Counted from the first letter of the stretch, positions 48,667 through 58,973 are shown. The stretch: 60,423 nucleotides of DNA from Moraxellaceae bacterium UBA2477 (GCA_002342025.1 DDPD01000059.1:1-60423), one strand, 5' to 3'. Notes: a model not told the origin generated them from the sequence alone. Numbers and translations are program-made.

Positions 48667-49401
48667 TTAAAAGGTACCTGTATCAGCATCACTGCTTAAT
48701 GAATCATCAAGGAACTCATCCTTGGCCAGCACACCATCGGCAATAGCGAATTCTCGCTGCTGCAAGTAGTAGTCGCGGATAAATAAATAGCGATCACCTT
48801 CAATGGCTTTTTCAGCATTGAGTAAGTCAGCGCGAGTATCTGTGATATCCACCGCAGTCATAACGAAGCGCGCCGTCTGATTCGCATATTGACGAGGATC
48901 ACTCGCCATATCGGCTACACGGCCACTGACATCACGCACCGTGCTAGGGCCTAAAAGCGGCAGCATCAAATAAGGCCCAGACTTCAAGCCCCAAACGCCT
49001 AGCGTCTGCCCAAAGTCTTCCTTTTGGCGAGGCAAATCCATGTGTTGAGCCACATCAAAGATACCAGCTAAGCCAAAGGTACTGTTGAACATGAGTCGCG
49101 CGGTTTGGCCTGCGGCGTCATGCGGTTTGCCCTGAAGCAACTGATTAACAATCGTAATGGGCGATGCCAAATTATTGAAAAGACGGGTCACTGCATCATC
49201 CACTGCCGTAGGGGTCAGCCATTGATATGTTTTAGCGACTGGCTTGGCAACGTAGCGATCAACTGTCTCATTAAAACTGAAGATACTGCGATTAAATGAC
49301 TCCCACGGGTCGGCAGGATCTTGTGCGTTAGGGGCGGCAAAGGAGATGCTGGTGAACGCCCAAAGCGCCACAATCCCTGTGTATTTAGTAATGGCTTTCA
49401 T
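48667..49401 (-). CDS. mlaA: MlaA/VacJ-family phospholipid transport protein
   Basis: MlaA removes misplaced phospholipids from the outer leaflet of the outer membrane and hands them to MlaC. The 244-residue product has the family motifs DPWESFNRSIFSFNETVD, LNNLASP-like FNNLASPITIVNQLLQG, FNSTFGLAGIFDVA and EDFGQTLGVWGLKSGPYLML. The N-terminal signal (YTGIVALWAFTSISFAA) has no lipobox Cys, whereas E. coli MlaA is a lipoprotein. The second ATG is preferred because AGGGA lies seven bases before it. It precedes the PP2C regulator by 2 bases. Confidence 0.93.
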   Translation of the reverse strand: MKAITKYTGIVALWAFTSISFAAPNAQDPADPWESFNRSIFSFNETVDRYVAKPVAKTYQWLTPTAVDDAVTRLFNNLASPITIVNQLLQGKPHDAAGQTARLMFNSTFGLAGIFDVAQHMDLPRQKEDFGQTLGVWGLKSGPYLMLPLLGPSTVRDVSGRVADMASDPRQYANQTARFVMTAVDITDTRADLLNAEKAIEGDRYLFIRDYYLQQREFAIADGVLAKDEFLDDSLSSDADTGTF

Positions 49402-49430
49402 GTGCATTTCCCTACCCTTAAAAGCTGTGA

Positions 49431-50552
49431 TTAACAGCGGCGAACAACCACGCTACCAATGGAATAGCCTGCGCCAAACGAGCAAATCACACCCACATCG
49501 CCAGCGGCTAGATCGCGGCGGTATTTGTGAAAGGCAATAATTGAGCCTGCCGAGCTGGTATTAGCATATTCATCCAAAATTACAGGCGCATCTTCACGGC
49601 TAAACTCACGTCCCAGAACTCGTTTGGCAATGAGTTCATTCATGCTCAGATTTGCCTGATGCAGCCACAACCGTTTCAGGTCATTCACGTTCAGGTTCAA
49701 TGAGGTACTGTGCGACACAATTTGCTCTGCCACCATCGGACAGACCTCTTTGAATACCTTTCGGCCTTCCTGACGGAAAAGCTTGTCACGCTTGCCCACA
49801 CCAGACTCATCGCAGCGATTCAAAAAACCAAAGTTATTACGAATGGCGTTGGAGAACTGCGTGACCAGACGAGTCCCCAGCACCTCATACGCGCCGTCTA
49901 CCGTGCAGGTTTCCGCCGCTTCCACGACCATGGTGGTGGCCACATCGCCGAAAATAAAATGGCAATCGCGATCGCGGAACTCAAGGTGGGCTGAGGTAAT
50001 TTCTGGGCTAATCACCAGCACACAGCGTGCTGATCCCGAGCGAATGGCATCGACCGCATTCTGCAAGCCAAAGGTGGCTGACGAACAGGCCACGTTCATG
50101 TCGTAAGCAAAGCCGCCGCAACCCAGTGCTTGCTGAACCTCAATGGCCACGGCTGGATAGGCGCGCTGCATGTTTGAGCAAGCCACGATAATGGCATCGA
50201 CATCCGCCGGCGTTTTACCTGCTTGAGCCAAGGCTTCACGCGCGGACAGAACGGCAATTTCGGCTTGGATACCGAGCTCATCGTCGGCACGTTCAGGAAT
50301 GTGCGGAAACATGCGATTCGGATCAATCACACCCGACTTATTCATGACATAGCGCGACTTAATGCCCGATGCCTTTTGAATAAACTCAGAGCTGGATTCG
50401 GCGAGCGGGTTCACAGTGCCCTGAGCAATAGCGTCGGCATTCGCCTCGTTAAAACGCTGCACATAGGCATTAAAGGCAATCACTAGTTCATCATTACTGA
50501 TGGACTCACTGGGGGTATACAAACCCGTTCCGCTAATCACCACACGTTGCAT
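49431..50552 (-). CDS. 3-oxoacyl-ACP synthase III family protein (long KAS III)
   Basis: This 373-residue thiolase-fold enzyme carries the KAS III triad: Cys156 in NVACSSATFG, His298 in WLHQANLSM, and Asn331 in EYANTSSAGS. Classical FabH has about 320 residues; the extra length is an insertion near residues 30-90. It resembles the long FabH-like proteins of Pseudomonas and Alcanivorax relatives, which can start fatty acid synthesis from longer acyl-CoAs, though that specificity is inference. It lies 7 bases after hrpA and 29 before mlaA, on the same strand. Confidence 0.9.
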   Translation of the reverse strand: MQRVVISGTGLYTPSESISNDELVIAFNAYVQRFNEANADAIAQGTVNPLAESSSEFIQKASGIKSRYVMNKSGVIDPNRMFPHIPERADDELGIQAEIAVLSAREALAQAGKTPADVDAIIVACSNMQRAYPAVAIEVQQALGCGGFAYDMNVACSSATFGLQNAVDAIRSGSARCVLVISPEITSAHLEFRDRDCHFIFGDVATTMVVEAAETCTVDGAYEVLGTRLVTQFSNAIRNNFGFLNRCDESGVGKRDKLFRQEGRKVFKEVCPMVAEQIVSHSTSLNLNVNDLKRLWLHQANLSMNELIAKRVLGREFSREDAPVILDEYANTSSAGSIIAFHKYRRDLAAGDVGVICSFGAGYSIGSVVVRRC

Positions 50553-50559
50553 AAAAACC

Positions 50560-53500
50560 TCACATCATGAGTTGCGACCACAGCCGATCTAAGCGTTCGG
50601 CAGATACCGGGACGGCGGTCTTTAAAGGCTGCGAGAACACGGAGATACGATACTCCTCTAGCAACCATCGATACGATGCCAAAGGCGCAATATCTTGCCC
50701 TCGGCGAATTTTATCTTCATACGCTTGGCGCAATAGTAGCTCGCGCCGCTGCAACTCTGCGCTGCCTTTATCATCGCGCAGCAGATTGTTACTGAGCTTA
50801 TCCAAGCGCAATAACATGGCCTTTAAATAGCGCGGGAACTGCTGCCAACGCTCAGCCGGAAAACTACGCAAACACTGGGCTAAGTTCAATGCCGCCAACT
50901 GCCCTTCTAAATCCGTTCGCGCTAAGGCAAAAACCGGCTGCTGCAATGCAGCACAACGCTGCCGAATTTGATGCGCCAAACTGTAAATCTGCGCCACCAC
51001 CACAGCCAACTTCAAACCTTCCGGCACCAGGCGCGGTCGCACCTTTTGCAAGGCAGCATCAAACTGTGACTGAGTGTAAACCAGCGCAGGTTCAGTGACC
51101 AAGATTGCCGTCACCACCGCGCGTCCGAAATCGACGGCAAGTTGTTCTTTTTTCAGCCACTGAGCGGACTGCAAGAGCAATCCGGGCTGATCAGCAAGGG
51201 CTTTCGTTAATGACTTCATTTCCGCTACACAGAGCGAGCGCATCAACTCCGCCACACCCTCGCGGTGCAGCTGCTCCGCTTCTTCTTGGCGAGCCATCAA
51301 GCGCAGCGCCAGGCCCTGCTCCGTCAGTTGCAAGGCGGGATAGGCACGACTCGGCAGTCCGCGTTGTTGTGTTTCAATTAACGTGGGCATATCACCGAAA
51401 TCCCAACGCGTAATGCCACTGCGCTCCCACTGCTGACGGGTGGGCTGATCGGCCACCGCTTGCGCTTGCGGATGCTGACTGAGCTGGACGCGCAAACGAC
51501 CTAAGTCCCGACCTTTGGCCAGCACCTGATCGCGCTCACCAAGCACACGAATTTGCATTCTGAAATGCGGGGCCAGCATGTCCACGGCCCAGTCTGCGGA
51601 TTGAATTACCACACCCCGCCGCGTCAATGCCTGCGACAGCACCGGCAGCAACTGACCTTCACCAAATCGAATTTGATCCAGCACCATTGCAACCGTGTCG
51701 GGCAAGGGCACCATTTGGCGACGCAGGGCTTTAGGCAGAGCACGTAACAGCGCATCAATTTTGTCGGCGATCAGGCCCGGCACCAACCAGTCCAATTTTT
51801 GCGCCTCGATATCTTGCAGCAGGCCCAGTGGCACAGTGACGGTCACACCATCATCGTCATGGCCAGGCTCAAACACATAGCTTAGGGGCAGCTCATGGCC
51901 GGCCAACCGCAGGCTGTCGGGGAACAAATGGGCAGGATGTTCGGCAGACTTCGCCAGCACATCGTCTGCTTGCATGAAAAGCAGGCGCGGCTCGTCTTTT
52001 TCGCCGCGATGACGCCAGTCTTCAAACGTTTTTAGGCTGGCGATATCGTCGGGTAAGCGGGCGTCGTAGAACTGAAATAGGGTTTCTTCATCCACCAATA
52101 AATCGCGGCGGCGGGCCTTGTCTTCGAGCTGCTGAACCTCAGCGACGAGCCCTTGGTTGTGCTTCAGGAATGGCGCCTTAAGGTCGCAATCTCCTGCCAC
52201 CAAAGCGGAGCGGATAAAAATTTCACGGCAAATGCTGCGGTCTATTTTTTCGTAATTGACCTTACGCTTGGCATGCAGGATCAAACCGAACAGGGAGGTT
52301 TGCTCATAGGCCATGACCCGACCCTGGCGACGCTCCCAATGCGGCTCGGCATAGCTGCGCTTAAGCAGATTGCCCGCCAAATGTTCAATCCATTCCGGCT
52401 CAACTCGCGCAGTCAGGCGCAGATACACACGCTGCAGCTCCACCAATTCCGCGGCCATGATCCACGGCGGTCCTTTGCGTGCCAGTACCGAGCCGGGAAA
52501 GATCATCGCCTTCAAGTTACGCGGGGCCAGATACTCGCGATCCTCGCCCTTTTGTGCGATCTGCGATAACAGCCCCGTCAGCAAGGCGCGATGCACGGCC
52601 TCATAGGGCGCGGGCTCGCGATTGATGGGCAGCTTCAACATCTCCACCATTTGCACGAGCTGACGATACGTCTCTCGCCATTCGCGCAGGCGCAGCCAAG
52701 ACAGGAAATGTTTGCGCGCAAACTCGCGACGCTCGCGCTCGGTCAGGGACTCTTTTTGCGTTTGCAAAACCTGCCAGAGCTTCACATAAAAGAGAAAATC
52801 CGAATCCGGATCACGAAATTGCGCATGACGCTCATCGGCTGCTTGCTGCTTATCATGCGGACGATCACGCGGGTCTTGCACCGACATGGCCGCCACAATA
52901 ATCAGTACCTCCTGCAAGGCACCTAATGGGGCCGCCGCTACCACCATACGTGCTAAGCGAGGGTCCAACGGCAGTCGCGCGAGCTGACGACCAATCGGCG
53001 TGATGCGACGCTGCCTATCCACGGCACCCAGCTCATCCAGCAAGCGGTAGCCATCGTTAATTAGGCGGGAGTCTGGCTCATCCAAAAAGGGAAAGCGCTC
53101 AAGCTCGCCAAGCCCCAGCGTTTGCATCTGCAAGATCACTGCCGCCAAATTGGTGCGGTGAATTTCGGGGTCGGTAAACTCGTCGCGGGCTAGGAAATCC
53201 GCTTCGCTGTAGAGACGAATGCACAGCCCCGGCGCGATACGGCCACAGCGACCCGCGCGTTGGTTGGCGCTAGCACGGGAAATCGCTTCAATGGGCAGGC
53301 GCTGCACTTTAGAACGATAGGAGTAGCGACTGAGACGCGCAAAACCAGGATCGATGACGAAGTGAATATTCGGCACCGTGAGCGAGGTTTCCGCAACGTT
53401 GGTGGCAATCACGATGCGCCGGCCCGTGCCCCGCGCAAACACCTTTTGCTGTTCGCTCACGGACAGTCGTGAATACAGCGGCAAAATCTCGGTGTGTGGT

Positions 53501-54339
53501 GGGCCGTACTTACGCAAGGTATCTGCTAGCACACGAATTTCGCGCTCGCTGCTCGAAAAGATCAGAATGTCGCCACGGCCGACCTTACCCTGCTTACGCT
53601 CGTCTTGAAGGCGCTCGTAGTGAAGGCACTCCTCCACCGCTGCCACCACCGCTCGCGGGATGGCCTCCTCGATGTCGTCAAAGCCTTCGTCTTCGCTGCT
53701 CGCCGCTGCGTCCAGCGCTATCGGGCGATACAGCATCTCCACCGGGTAGCTGCGCCCCTGCACGACAAACACCGGGGCATCGGCAAAGTGTTTGCTGAAG
53801 CGCTGCACATCGATGGTGGCCGAGGTCACGATCACTTTGAGATCAGGCCGCTTGGGCAACAGCGTGCGCAGATAGCCGAGCAGAAAGTCGATGTTCAGAC
53901 TGCGCTCGTGGGCTTCGTCGATGATCAGGGTGTCATAGGCTTTGAGCAGACGGTCACTGGCCAGCTCGGCCAGCAAAACGCCATCGGTCATCAACTTGAG
54001 GTAGGTAGTTTCAGCCGTTTGATCGGTAAAGCGCACCTTATAGCCAACGCCAGCACCGAGGGTTGTGCCAAGCTCTTCGGCAATGCGCGTAGCCACTGTG
54101 CGTGCCGCGATTCGGCGCGGCTGGGTATGGCCGATCAAACCATGGCGACCACGACCGGCCGCCAGGCAGATTTTAGGAAGTTGCGTGGTTTTACCGGAGC
54201 CCGTTTCACCGGCCACGATCACCACCTGATGCTGCGCGATGGCAGCGATCAGTTCATCGCGTACCGCCAGCACCGGCAAATCGGCCGACCAGTCAATCTC
54301 GGTCGGAACCTGCGCGGCACCTTGGTACGCTTTAACCAC
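50560..54339 (-). CDS. hrpA: ATP-dependent RNA helicase HrpA
   Basis: HrpA is a DEAH-box helicase that rescues stalled or collided ribosomes. The 1259-residue product has Walker A GETGSGKT (44-51), the DEAH box LIIDEAHERSLN, motif III VTSATID and motif VI QRAGRCGR, then the winged-helix/OB region and the long C-terminal DUF3418-type domain (about 650-1259). It is a little shorter than the usual 1300 because the N-terminal leader is brief. It starts 5 bases after fadD ends. Confidence 0.96.
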   Translation of the reverse strand: MVKAYQGAAQVPTEIDWSADLPVLAVRDELIAAIAQHQVVIVAGETGSGKTTQLPKICLAAGRGRHGLIGHTQPRRIAARTVATRIAEELGTTLGAGVGYKVRFTDQTAETTYLKLMTDGVLLAELASDRLLKAYDTLIIDEAHERSLNIDFLLGYLRTLLPKRPDLKVIVTSATIDVQRFSKHFADAPVFVVQGRSYPVEMLYRPIALDAAASSEDEGFDDIEEAIPRAVVAAVEECLHYERLQDERKQGKVGRGDILIFSSSEREIRVLADTLRKYGPPHTEILPLYSRLSVSEQQKVFARGTGRRIVIATNVAETSLTVPNIHFVIDPGFARLSRYSYRSKVQRLPIEAISRASANQRAGRCGRIAPGLCIRLYSEADFLARDEFTDPEIHRTNLAAVILQMQTLGLGELERFPFLDEPDSRLINDGYRLLDELGAVDRQRRITPIGRQLARLPLDPRLARMVVAAAPLGALQEVLIIVAAMSVQDPRDRPHDKQQAADERHAQFRDPDSDFLFYVKLWQVLQTQKESLTERERREFARKHFLSWLRLREWRETYRQLVQMVEMLKLPINREPAPYEAVHRALLTGLLSQIAQKGEDREYLAPRNLKAMIFPGSVLARKGPPWIMAAELVELQRVYLRLTARVEPEWIEHLAGNLLKRSYAEPHWERRQGRVMAYEQTSLFGLILHAKRKVNYEKIDRSICREIFIRSALVAGDCDLKAPFLKHNQGLVAEVQQLEDKARRRDLLVDEETLFQFYDARLPDDIASLKTFEDWRHRGEKDEPRLLFMQADDVLAKSAEHPAHLFPDSLRLAGHELPLSYVFEPGHDDDGVTVTVPLGLLQDIEAQKLDWLVPGLIADKIDALLRALPKALRRQMVPLPDTVAMVLDQIRFGEGQLLPVLSQALTRRGVVIQSADWAVDMLAPHFRMQIRVLGERDQVLAKGRDLGRLRVQLSQHPQAQAVADQPTRQQWERSGITRWDFGDMPTLIETQQRGLPSRAYPALQLTEQGLALRLMARQEEAEQLHREGVAELMRSLCVAEMKSLTKALADQPGLLLQSAQWLKKEQLAVDFGRAVVTAILVTEPALVYTQSQFDAALQKVRPRLVPEGLKLAVVVAQIYSLAHQIRQRCAALQQPVFALARTDLEGQLAALNLAQCLRSFPAERWQQFPRYLKAMLLRLDKLSNNLLRDDKGSAELQRRELLLRQAYEDKIRRGQDIAPLASYRWLLEEYRISVFSQPLKTAVPVSAERLDRLWSQLMM

Positions 54340-54344
54340 GAGCC

Positions 54345-56018
54345 TCAGGCGCCGCGCAGCTCGCGACGCAGAATTTTGCCGACGTTAGTCTTAGGCAAAT
54401 CTGCGCGGAACACGATAGTGCGCGGGACTTTGTAGCCCGTGAGGTTGGCACGAAGATGTGCCATCAGAGCCTCTGAAGTTAGCGCCGGGTCTTTCTTGAC
54501 CACGAACAGCTTCACCACTTCACCAGACTTCTCATCGGGCACACCCACCGCTGCACTCTCCAAGACACCAGAATGCAGCGCAGCCACATCTTCAATTTCA
54601 TTGGGGTAGACGTTAAAGCCAGACACCAAAATCATGTCTTTCTTACGGTCTACGATACGCAGATAGCCATCGGGCTGAATCACTGCGATGTCGCCGGTTT
54701 TCAGCCAACCGTCGGCATCAATCGTTTCGGCCGTGGCATCGGGACGCTGCCAGTAGCCTTTCATGACCTGTGGGCCGCGCACGCAGAGCTCACCTGCATC
54801 ACCAATGGCAGTCACTTCACCGTCCTCTGAAATGGTTTTCAGCTCGGTGTTCGGTACGGGCATGCCAATGGTGCCAAGGCGAATGGCATCCAACGGGTTC
54901 ATGGTTACCACCGGTGAGGTTTCGGTCATGCCAAAACCCTCACAGATACGGCAGCCAGTCAGCGCTTCCCACTCTTCCGCTGGTTTCATTTGCATGGCCA
55001 TACCGCCCGCCACGGTCAGCTTCAAGGTCGAGAAGTCGAGCTGACGGAATTCCGGGTTATTCAGTAGCGCCACAAACAGCGTGTTCAGACCTGCCATAGC
55101 GGTGAATGGCCAACGCGCCAGTTCCTTCACAAACGAGGGGATATCGCGTGGGTTGGTGATGAGAATGGAATGACCACCCAGCTCCATCATGCCCAAACAG
55201 CACACGGTGAAAGCAAAGATGTGATACAGCGGCAGCGGAGCAATCATGATCTCCTTGCCAGGATTAAAACTGGAGGTCAGCACGGCACGCATCTGCAGCA
55301 AGTTGGCCACCAGATTTGCCTGCGTCAGCATGGCGCCCTTGGAAACGCCCGTGGTGCCGCCGGTGTACTGCAGCACAGCAATATCGGTTGCCTGTGCGGT
55401 GTGATCCACACAGGGGCGGCGCTTGCCGAGCTTCATGGCTTGAATGAACGGAATAGCGGTTGGCAGCGAGAATGCCGGAACCATCTTCTTCACATGCTTT
55501 ACCAAGGCATTAATGACCTGACGCTTAGGCGTCGGCATCATATCGGCCAGCTCTGTCAGGAACAGGTATTTGATGCCCGTTTGCGGCAGTACTTCCTGCA
55601 CCAAATCACCAAAGTTGGCCAGGGCAACCAGAGCCTTCGCACCGGAGTCATTGAACTGGTGCAACATTTCGCGGGCGGTGTAGAGCGGGTTGGTATTCAC
55701 CACCACTAAACCGGCGCGCATCGCACCAAAGACCACCACGGGATATTGCAGCAGGTTAGGCATTTGCACAGCAATGCGGTCGCCCGGTTTCAGATCCGTA
55801 TGATTTTGAATATAGGACGCAAACGCATTGCTTAAACGATCCAAGTCGTTATAGCTCATGGTTCGGCTAGCAAAGGCCACGCGATTGGTAAATGCCGGCG
55901 CATCGCCAAAGCGATGGCAGGCTTCATGGAACACTTCCAACACCGAGTGGTAAGCCGCTGTATCAATTTGATACGGTACAGAAGCTGGGTATTTATCTTT
56001 CCAAAATTCAGCAGACAT
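54345..56018 (-). CDS. fadD: Long-chain fatty acid-CoA ligase FadD
   Basis: FadD activates long-chain fatty acids to acyl-CoA at the inner membrane. The 557-residue product has the AMP-binding P loop LQYTGGTTGVSKGAM, the motif CEGFGMTETSPVV, the fatty-acid signature DGWLKTGDIAVIQPDGYLRI and the C-terminal catalytic Lys in KTNVGKILRREL. Length is as in E. coli FadD (561). The window also carries an acyl-CoA dehydrogenase, TesA and lipases, consistent with lipid catabolism. Confidence 0.95.
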   Translation of the reverse strand: MSAEFWKDKYPASVPYQIDTAAYHSVLEVFHEACHRFGDAPAFTNRVAFASRTMSYNDLDRLSNAFASYIQNHTDLKPGDRIAVQMPNLLQYPVVVFGAMRAGLVVVNTNPLYTAREMLHQFNDSGAKALVALANFGDLVQEVLPQTGIKYLFLTELADMMPTPKRQVINALVKHVKKMVPAFSLPTAIPFIQAMKLGKRRPCVDHTAQATDIAVLQYTGGTTGVSKGAMLTQANLVANLLQMRAVLTSSFNPGKEIMIAPLPLYHIFAFTVCCLGMMELGGHSILITNPRDIPSFVKELARWPFTAMAGLNTLFVALLNNPEFRQLDFSTLKLTVAGGMAMQMKPAEEWEALTGCRICEGFGMTETSPVVTMNPLDAIRLGTIGMPVPNTELKTISEDGEVTAIGDAGELCVRGPQVMKGYWQRPDATAETIDADGWLKTGDIAVIQPDGYLRIVDRKKDMILVSGFNVYPNEIEDVAALHSGVLESAAVGVPDEKSGEVVKLFVVKKDPALTSEALMAHLRANLTGYKVPRTIVFRADLPKTNVGKILRRELRGA

Positions 56019-56052
56019 AGGGCACGCTCACGTCGTTTTTATTGTTGGTGGT

Positions 56053-57879
56053 TCAGGGTAAAGGTAATGCCACACTGGGCGTCAACATCCATTGTTCAGC
56101 GGCTTGGCGCTCAGCCATGTCATCAGGCCAGGGCAAGTAACAGGTATCCATTGGCGCCGCACTAAGCTGACAGCGGGTCGCCAGCCATTCATCGCGGCGG
56201 AAAGCATACACTGAGATAGTGTCGCCGACAGCTCGTTGCTGCAGTCGTTTATCCCAAGTTGAGTGATTTACACGCAAACCGTCGATGGCCACAACAATAT
56301 CGCCTGCGGATAGGCCTGCTTGCTCGGCTGGACTACCGGATTGCACGTAGGTCAGCTGCACACCGCCTTCACTGGCCTGCGTTTTTACGCCCAGCCAAGG
56401 TCGGGGTGCAGACCCGGTGCCGGGCCGTCCGCCGGCATCGCTAGCCCCTTCGCTTGCGCGCAGTGTCGGCTTTAACCCAAGGTCACTGAGCAGGCCCTGC
56501 CAAGGCAACTCTTCTGTGGCGTGCAGGGCCTTGTCGAGCAAGTCATTCATGGCGGGACCGGCAAGCTCAACCAATATGTCGCGAATATCCTGCTCCACAA
56601 TTCCGGTTTGCGTTAACGCAAAGCGTCTCCAAAGACGGCGCATCAGCGTATCCAAGCTGTGCTGCTGATGCGTCAGGGCGCGCAGGGTTAAATCGAGACA
56701 CAAGGCCAGCAACGCCCCTTTGATGTAATAACTAACGACGCTATTGGGTGAGTTCTCATCACTTTTGTAGTACTTCGTCCATGCGTCGAAGCTGGACTGA
56801 GCCAGCGTTTGGTGCTCCCGCCCCGGCGTGCGGATATGACGCGTAATATGCTGAGCTAAGAGCTCTAAGTAGCTGCTGGGACTAATGAGACCGGTACGCA
56901 CCAGAAACAGATCGTCGTAGTACGAAGTCACACCCTCAAAGAACCAGAGTAAGTCGGTATGTACTTCTCGCCGCAGGTCATAGGGCATAAACGCCTTAGG
57001 CTTGAGCTGCTTCACATTCCAACTGTGCAAGTACTCGTGACTGCATAGCCCCAACAAGGCGCGATAACGATCGCTGGGTTTGCTCTCGGACTCGCCCAAC
57101 GCCGGCAGGTCGTCACGACTGCACAGTAAGCTGGTGGAGCTGCGGTGCTCTAGGCCGCCATAACCCTGCCCCACCACCATGATTTGAAAAAGATAAGACT
57201 GAAACGGCGCGGGTGCACCAAAGAAAGCGATTTGCGCCTCGCAAATAACCCGCAAATCACGGACTAGGCGAGGCACATCGGCATGAAACTGTCCGGTAAT
57301 GGCAATGGCATGTGGAACGCCCGCCGCTTCAAACTCTGCATAGGTGAAGCGCCCCATTTCAACCGGATGGTCAATCAAGGCATCATAGTTTTCAGCGCCA
57401 TACAGACCAAAGCCCAACGACTCAGCGCTTAGCCTGGGCAAGGTCGTGGCGACCTGCCAATCGCTCACCCCTTCTGGACAGCACAACACCACACTCACCG
57501 GATCGGCCTCTTGGCCGGCCACGGCCAAAAACAATGAGGTGCCATTGAAATAGCCGTGATGCTGGTCCAAGTGCGCGGATCGTACCGATAAATCCCAAGC
57601 ATAGACCTCGTAATGCAGGGTTAATGGCCCTGAAACCGGCGCACATTGCCATGACGATTTATCTAAGGCGCGGCAGGTTACCGTCTGTCCATTCGCATCG
57701 CAGGCATTCAATTTCGTGATGTTGCGAGCAAAGTCTCGAATCATGTAGCTTCCGGGTATCCAATCAGGCAGCCAGAGACGTTGGCCTTGTGGGTCCGGTT
57801 GTGCGATGGTCAGCGTGACTTGAAACCGATGCGACGCTGGCACGGCGCTGGCAACCCGGTAATGAATAGCCGCTTGCAT
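56053..57879 (-). CDS. M61-family glycyl aminopeptidase with PDZ domain
   Basis: This 608-residue metallopeptidase has a beta-rich N-terminal M61 domain, then the zinc motif HEYLH in CSHEYLHSWNVKQLKPKAF with the third ligand in WFFEGVTSYYDDLFLVRTG. A C-terminal PDZ domain (about 490-580) includes GVQLTYVQSGSPAEQAGLSA and DIVVAIDGLRVN. No signal peptide is visible, so it is predicted cytoplasmic. M61 enzymes cleave N-terminal glycine or alanine; the natural substrate here is unknown. It is the first gene of the leftward run and is divergent from the lipase gene. Confidence 0.92.
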   Translation of the reverse strand: MQAAIHYRVASAVPASHRFQVTLTIAQPDPQGQRLWLPDWIPGSYMIRDFARNITKLNACDANGQTVTCRALDKSSWQCAPVSGPLTLHYEVYAWDLSVRSAHLDQHHGYFNGTSLFLAVAGQEADPVSVVLCCPEGVSDWQVATTLPRLSAESLGFGLYGAENYDALIDHPVEMGRFTYAEFEAAGVPHAIAITGQFHADVPRLVRDLRVICEAQIAFFGAPAPFQSYLFQIMVVGQGYGGLEHRSSTSLLCSRDDLPALGESESKPSDRYRALLGLCSHEYLHSWNVKQLKPKAFMPYDLRREVHTDLLWFFEGVTSYYDDLFLVRTGLISPSSYLELLAQHITRHIRTPGREHQTLAQSSFDAWTKYYKSDENSPNSVVSYYIKGALLALCLDLTLRALTHQQHSLDTLMRRLWRRFALTQTGIVEQDIRDILVELAGPAMNDLLDKALHATEELPWQGLLSDLGLKPTLRASEGASDAGGRPGTGSAPRPWLGVKTQASEGGVQLTYVQSGSPAEQAGLSAGDIVVAIDGLRVNHSTWDKRLQQRAVGDTISVYAFRRDEWLATRCQLSAAPMDTCYLPWPDDMAERQAAEQWMLTPSVALPLP

Positions 57880-57931
57880 ACCGGCTTAGCTCCTACTAAA
57901 AAGACGATACTTACTGAGGTCGGGCAGCATA

Positions 57932-58954
57932 ATGAATATCGCACCTGCTGAACATATTACCGAAACCGATGCCCAAGGCGTTGAGTTCTTGCTGGCCGAA
58001 GATGGTCACGCCATTCCCCTGCGACACTGGCCCGTCGAGCACCCCAAAGCGCTGATTCATATCGCGCACGGCATGTCTGAACACAGTGGCTTATATGCTG
58101 ATGCCGCAGCAGTGTTCAACACCGCCGGTTACGCGGTCATGGCCCACGATCACCGCTGCCATGGACTGTCTGTTCCCATCGACAAATTAGGGCAAGTCAG
58201 TGAGCACCAGCATTGGGAAGCCGTTTGCGCCGATATGCGTAGCGTGAATGTGCATGGCAAATCGGTCTATCCCGATGTGCCTTGGATCCTCATTGGCCAC
58301 TCCATGGGCTCATTCATTAGCCTGTCTTTCGCCGAGCGTCACTCCCAACATATTGATCTTCTCGTACTCCAAGGCACGAACTACGAAGCCCCCTGGTTCA
58401 CCTGGGCCGCGCACTGGTTCGCCGCGTTTGAGTGCTGGCGTCAAGGCGTGAATGCCCGCAGCCCCATCATTCACGCGCTCACCTTTGGCAAATTTGCCCG
58501 CGCCTTTAAACCGGGCTCCGACTACGACTGGCTCTCGCGAGACACGCAGTTTGTGCAACGTTACTTGGATGACCCCCGCTGTGGAGTAACCTGTACCAAC
58601 GGCTTCTGGCGCGACCTACTGGAAGGTTTAAGCCGAACCCAACGTATGAGCAATTTGCGTAAAATCCGTAAGGACCTGCCGATTTATTCGTTTGCCGGCG
58701 CCAAAGACCCCGTGGGTAAAGAAGGTGTGACCGTTGCGACGTTGGATGACAAGCTCGAAACGGCTGGCATGCGTGATGTCACCCTGAAAATCTATGAAGA
58801 TGCCCGCCACGACCTTTTCCACGAAACCAATCGTGCTGAAGTCCTGAGCGACCTCATTCAGTGGCTGGATGACACCCTAGTGCGTGTAGCTCAGCCCGCT
58901 TGCACCCTGAAACCCGCCCAAGAGCCCGCAGCTTGGCTGGCTGGTTCCGCCTAA
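57932..58954 (+). CDS. Alpha/beta hydrolase, monoacylglycerol lipase-like
   Basis: This 340-residue serine hydrolase resembles lysophospholipase and monoacylglycerol lipase. It has HIAHGMSEHSGLYADAA (oxyanion region), the nucleophile elbow LIGHSMGSFISLSF, the acid in FAGAKDPVG and the catalytic His in YEDARHDLFHETN. No signal peptide is present, so it probably acts on internal lipids. lemA follows after 19 bases in the same direction. Confidence 0.9.
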   Translation: MNIAPAEHITETDAQGVEFLLAEDGHAIPLRHWPVEHPKALIHIAHGMSEHSGLYADAAAVFNTAGYAVMAHDHRCHGLSVPIDKLGQVSEHQHWEAVCADMRSVNVHGKSVYPDVPWILIGHSMGSFISLSFAERHSQHIDLLVLQGTNYEAPWFTWAAHWFAAFECWRQGVNARSPIIHALTFGKFARAFKPGSDYDWLSRDTQFVQRYLDDPRCGVTCTNGFWRDLLEGLSRTQRMSNLRKIRKDLPIYSFAGAKDPVGKEGVTVATLDDKLETAGMRDVTLKIYEDARHDLFHETNRAEVLSDLIQWLDDTLVRVAQPACTLKPAQEPAAWLAGSA

Positions 58955-58973
58955 TCTAAGTAATGGACAGACA

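Noticed and set aside
53605..54435. 276-codon rightward frame
   Set aside because: It is antisense to hrpA and the end of fadD, which are both certain; the translation has no domain features.
55170..55709. 179-codon rightward frame
   Set aside because: Antisense shadow of fadD, His/Gln-rich with no recognisable domain.
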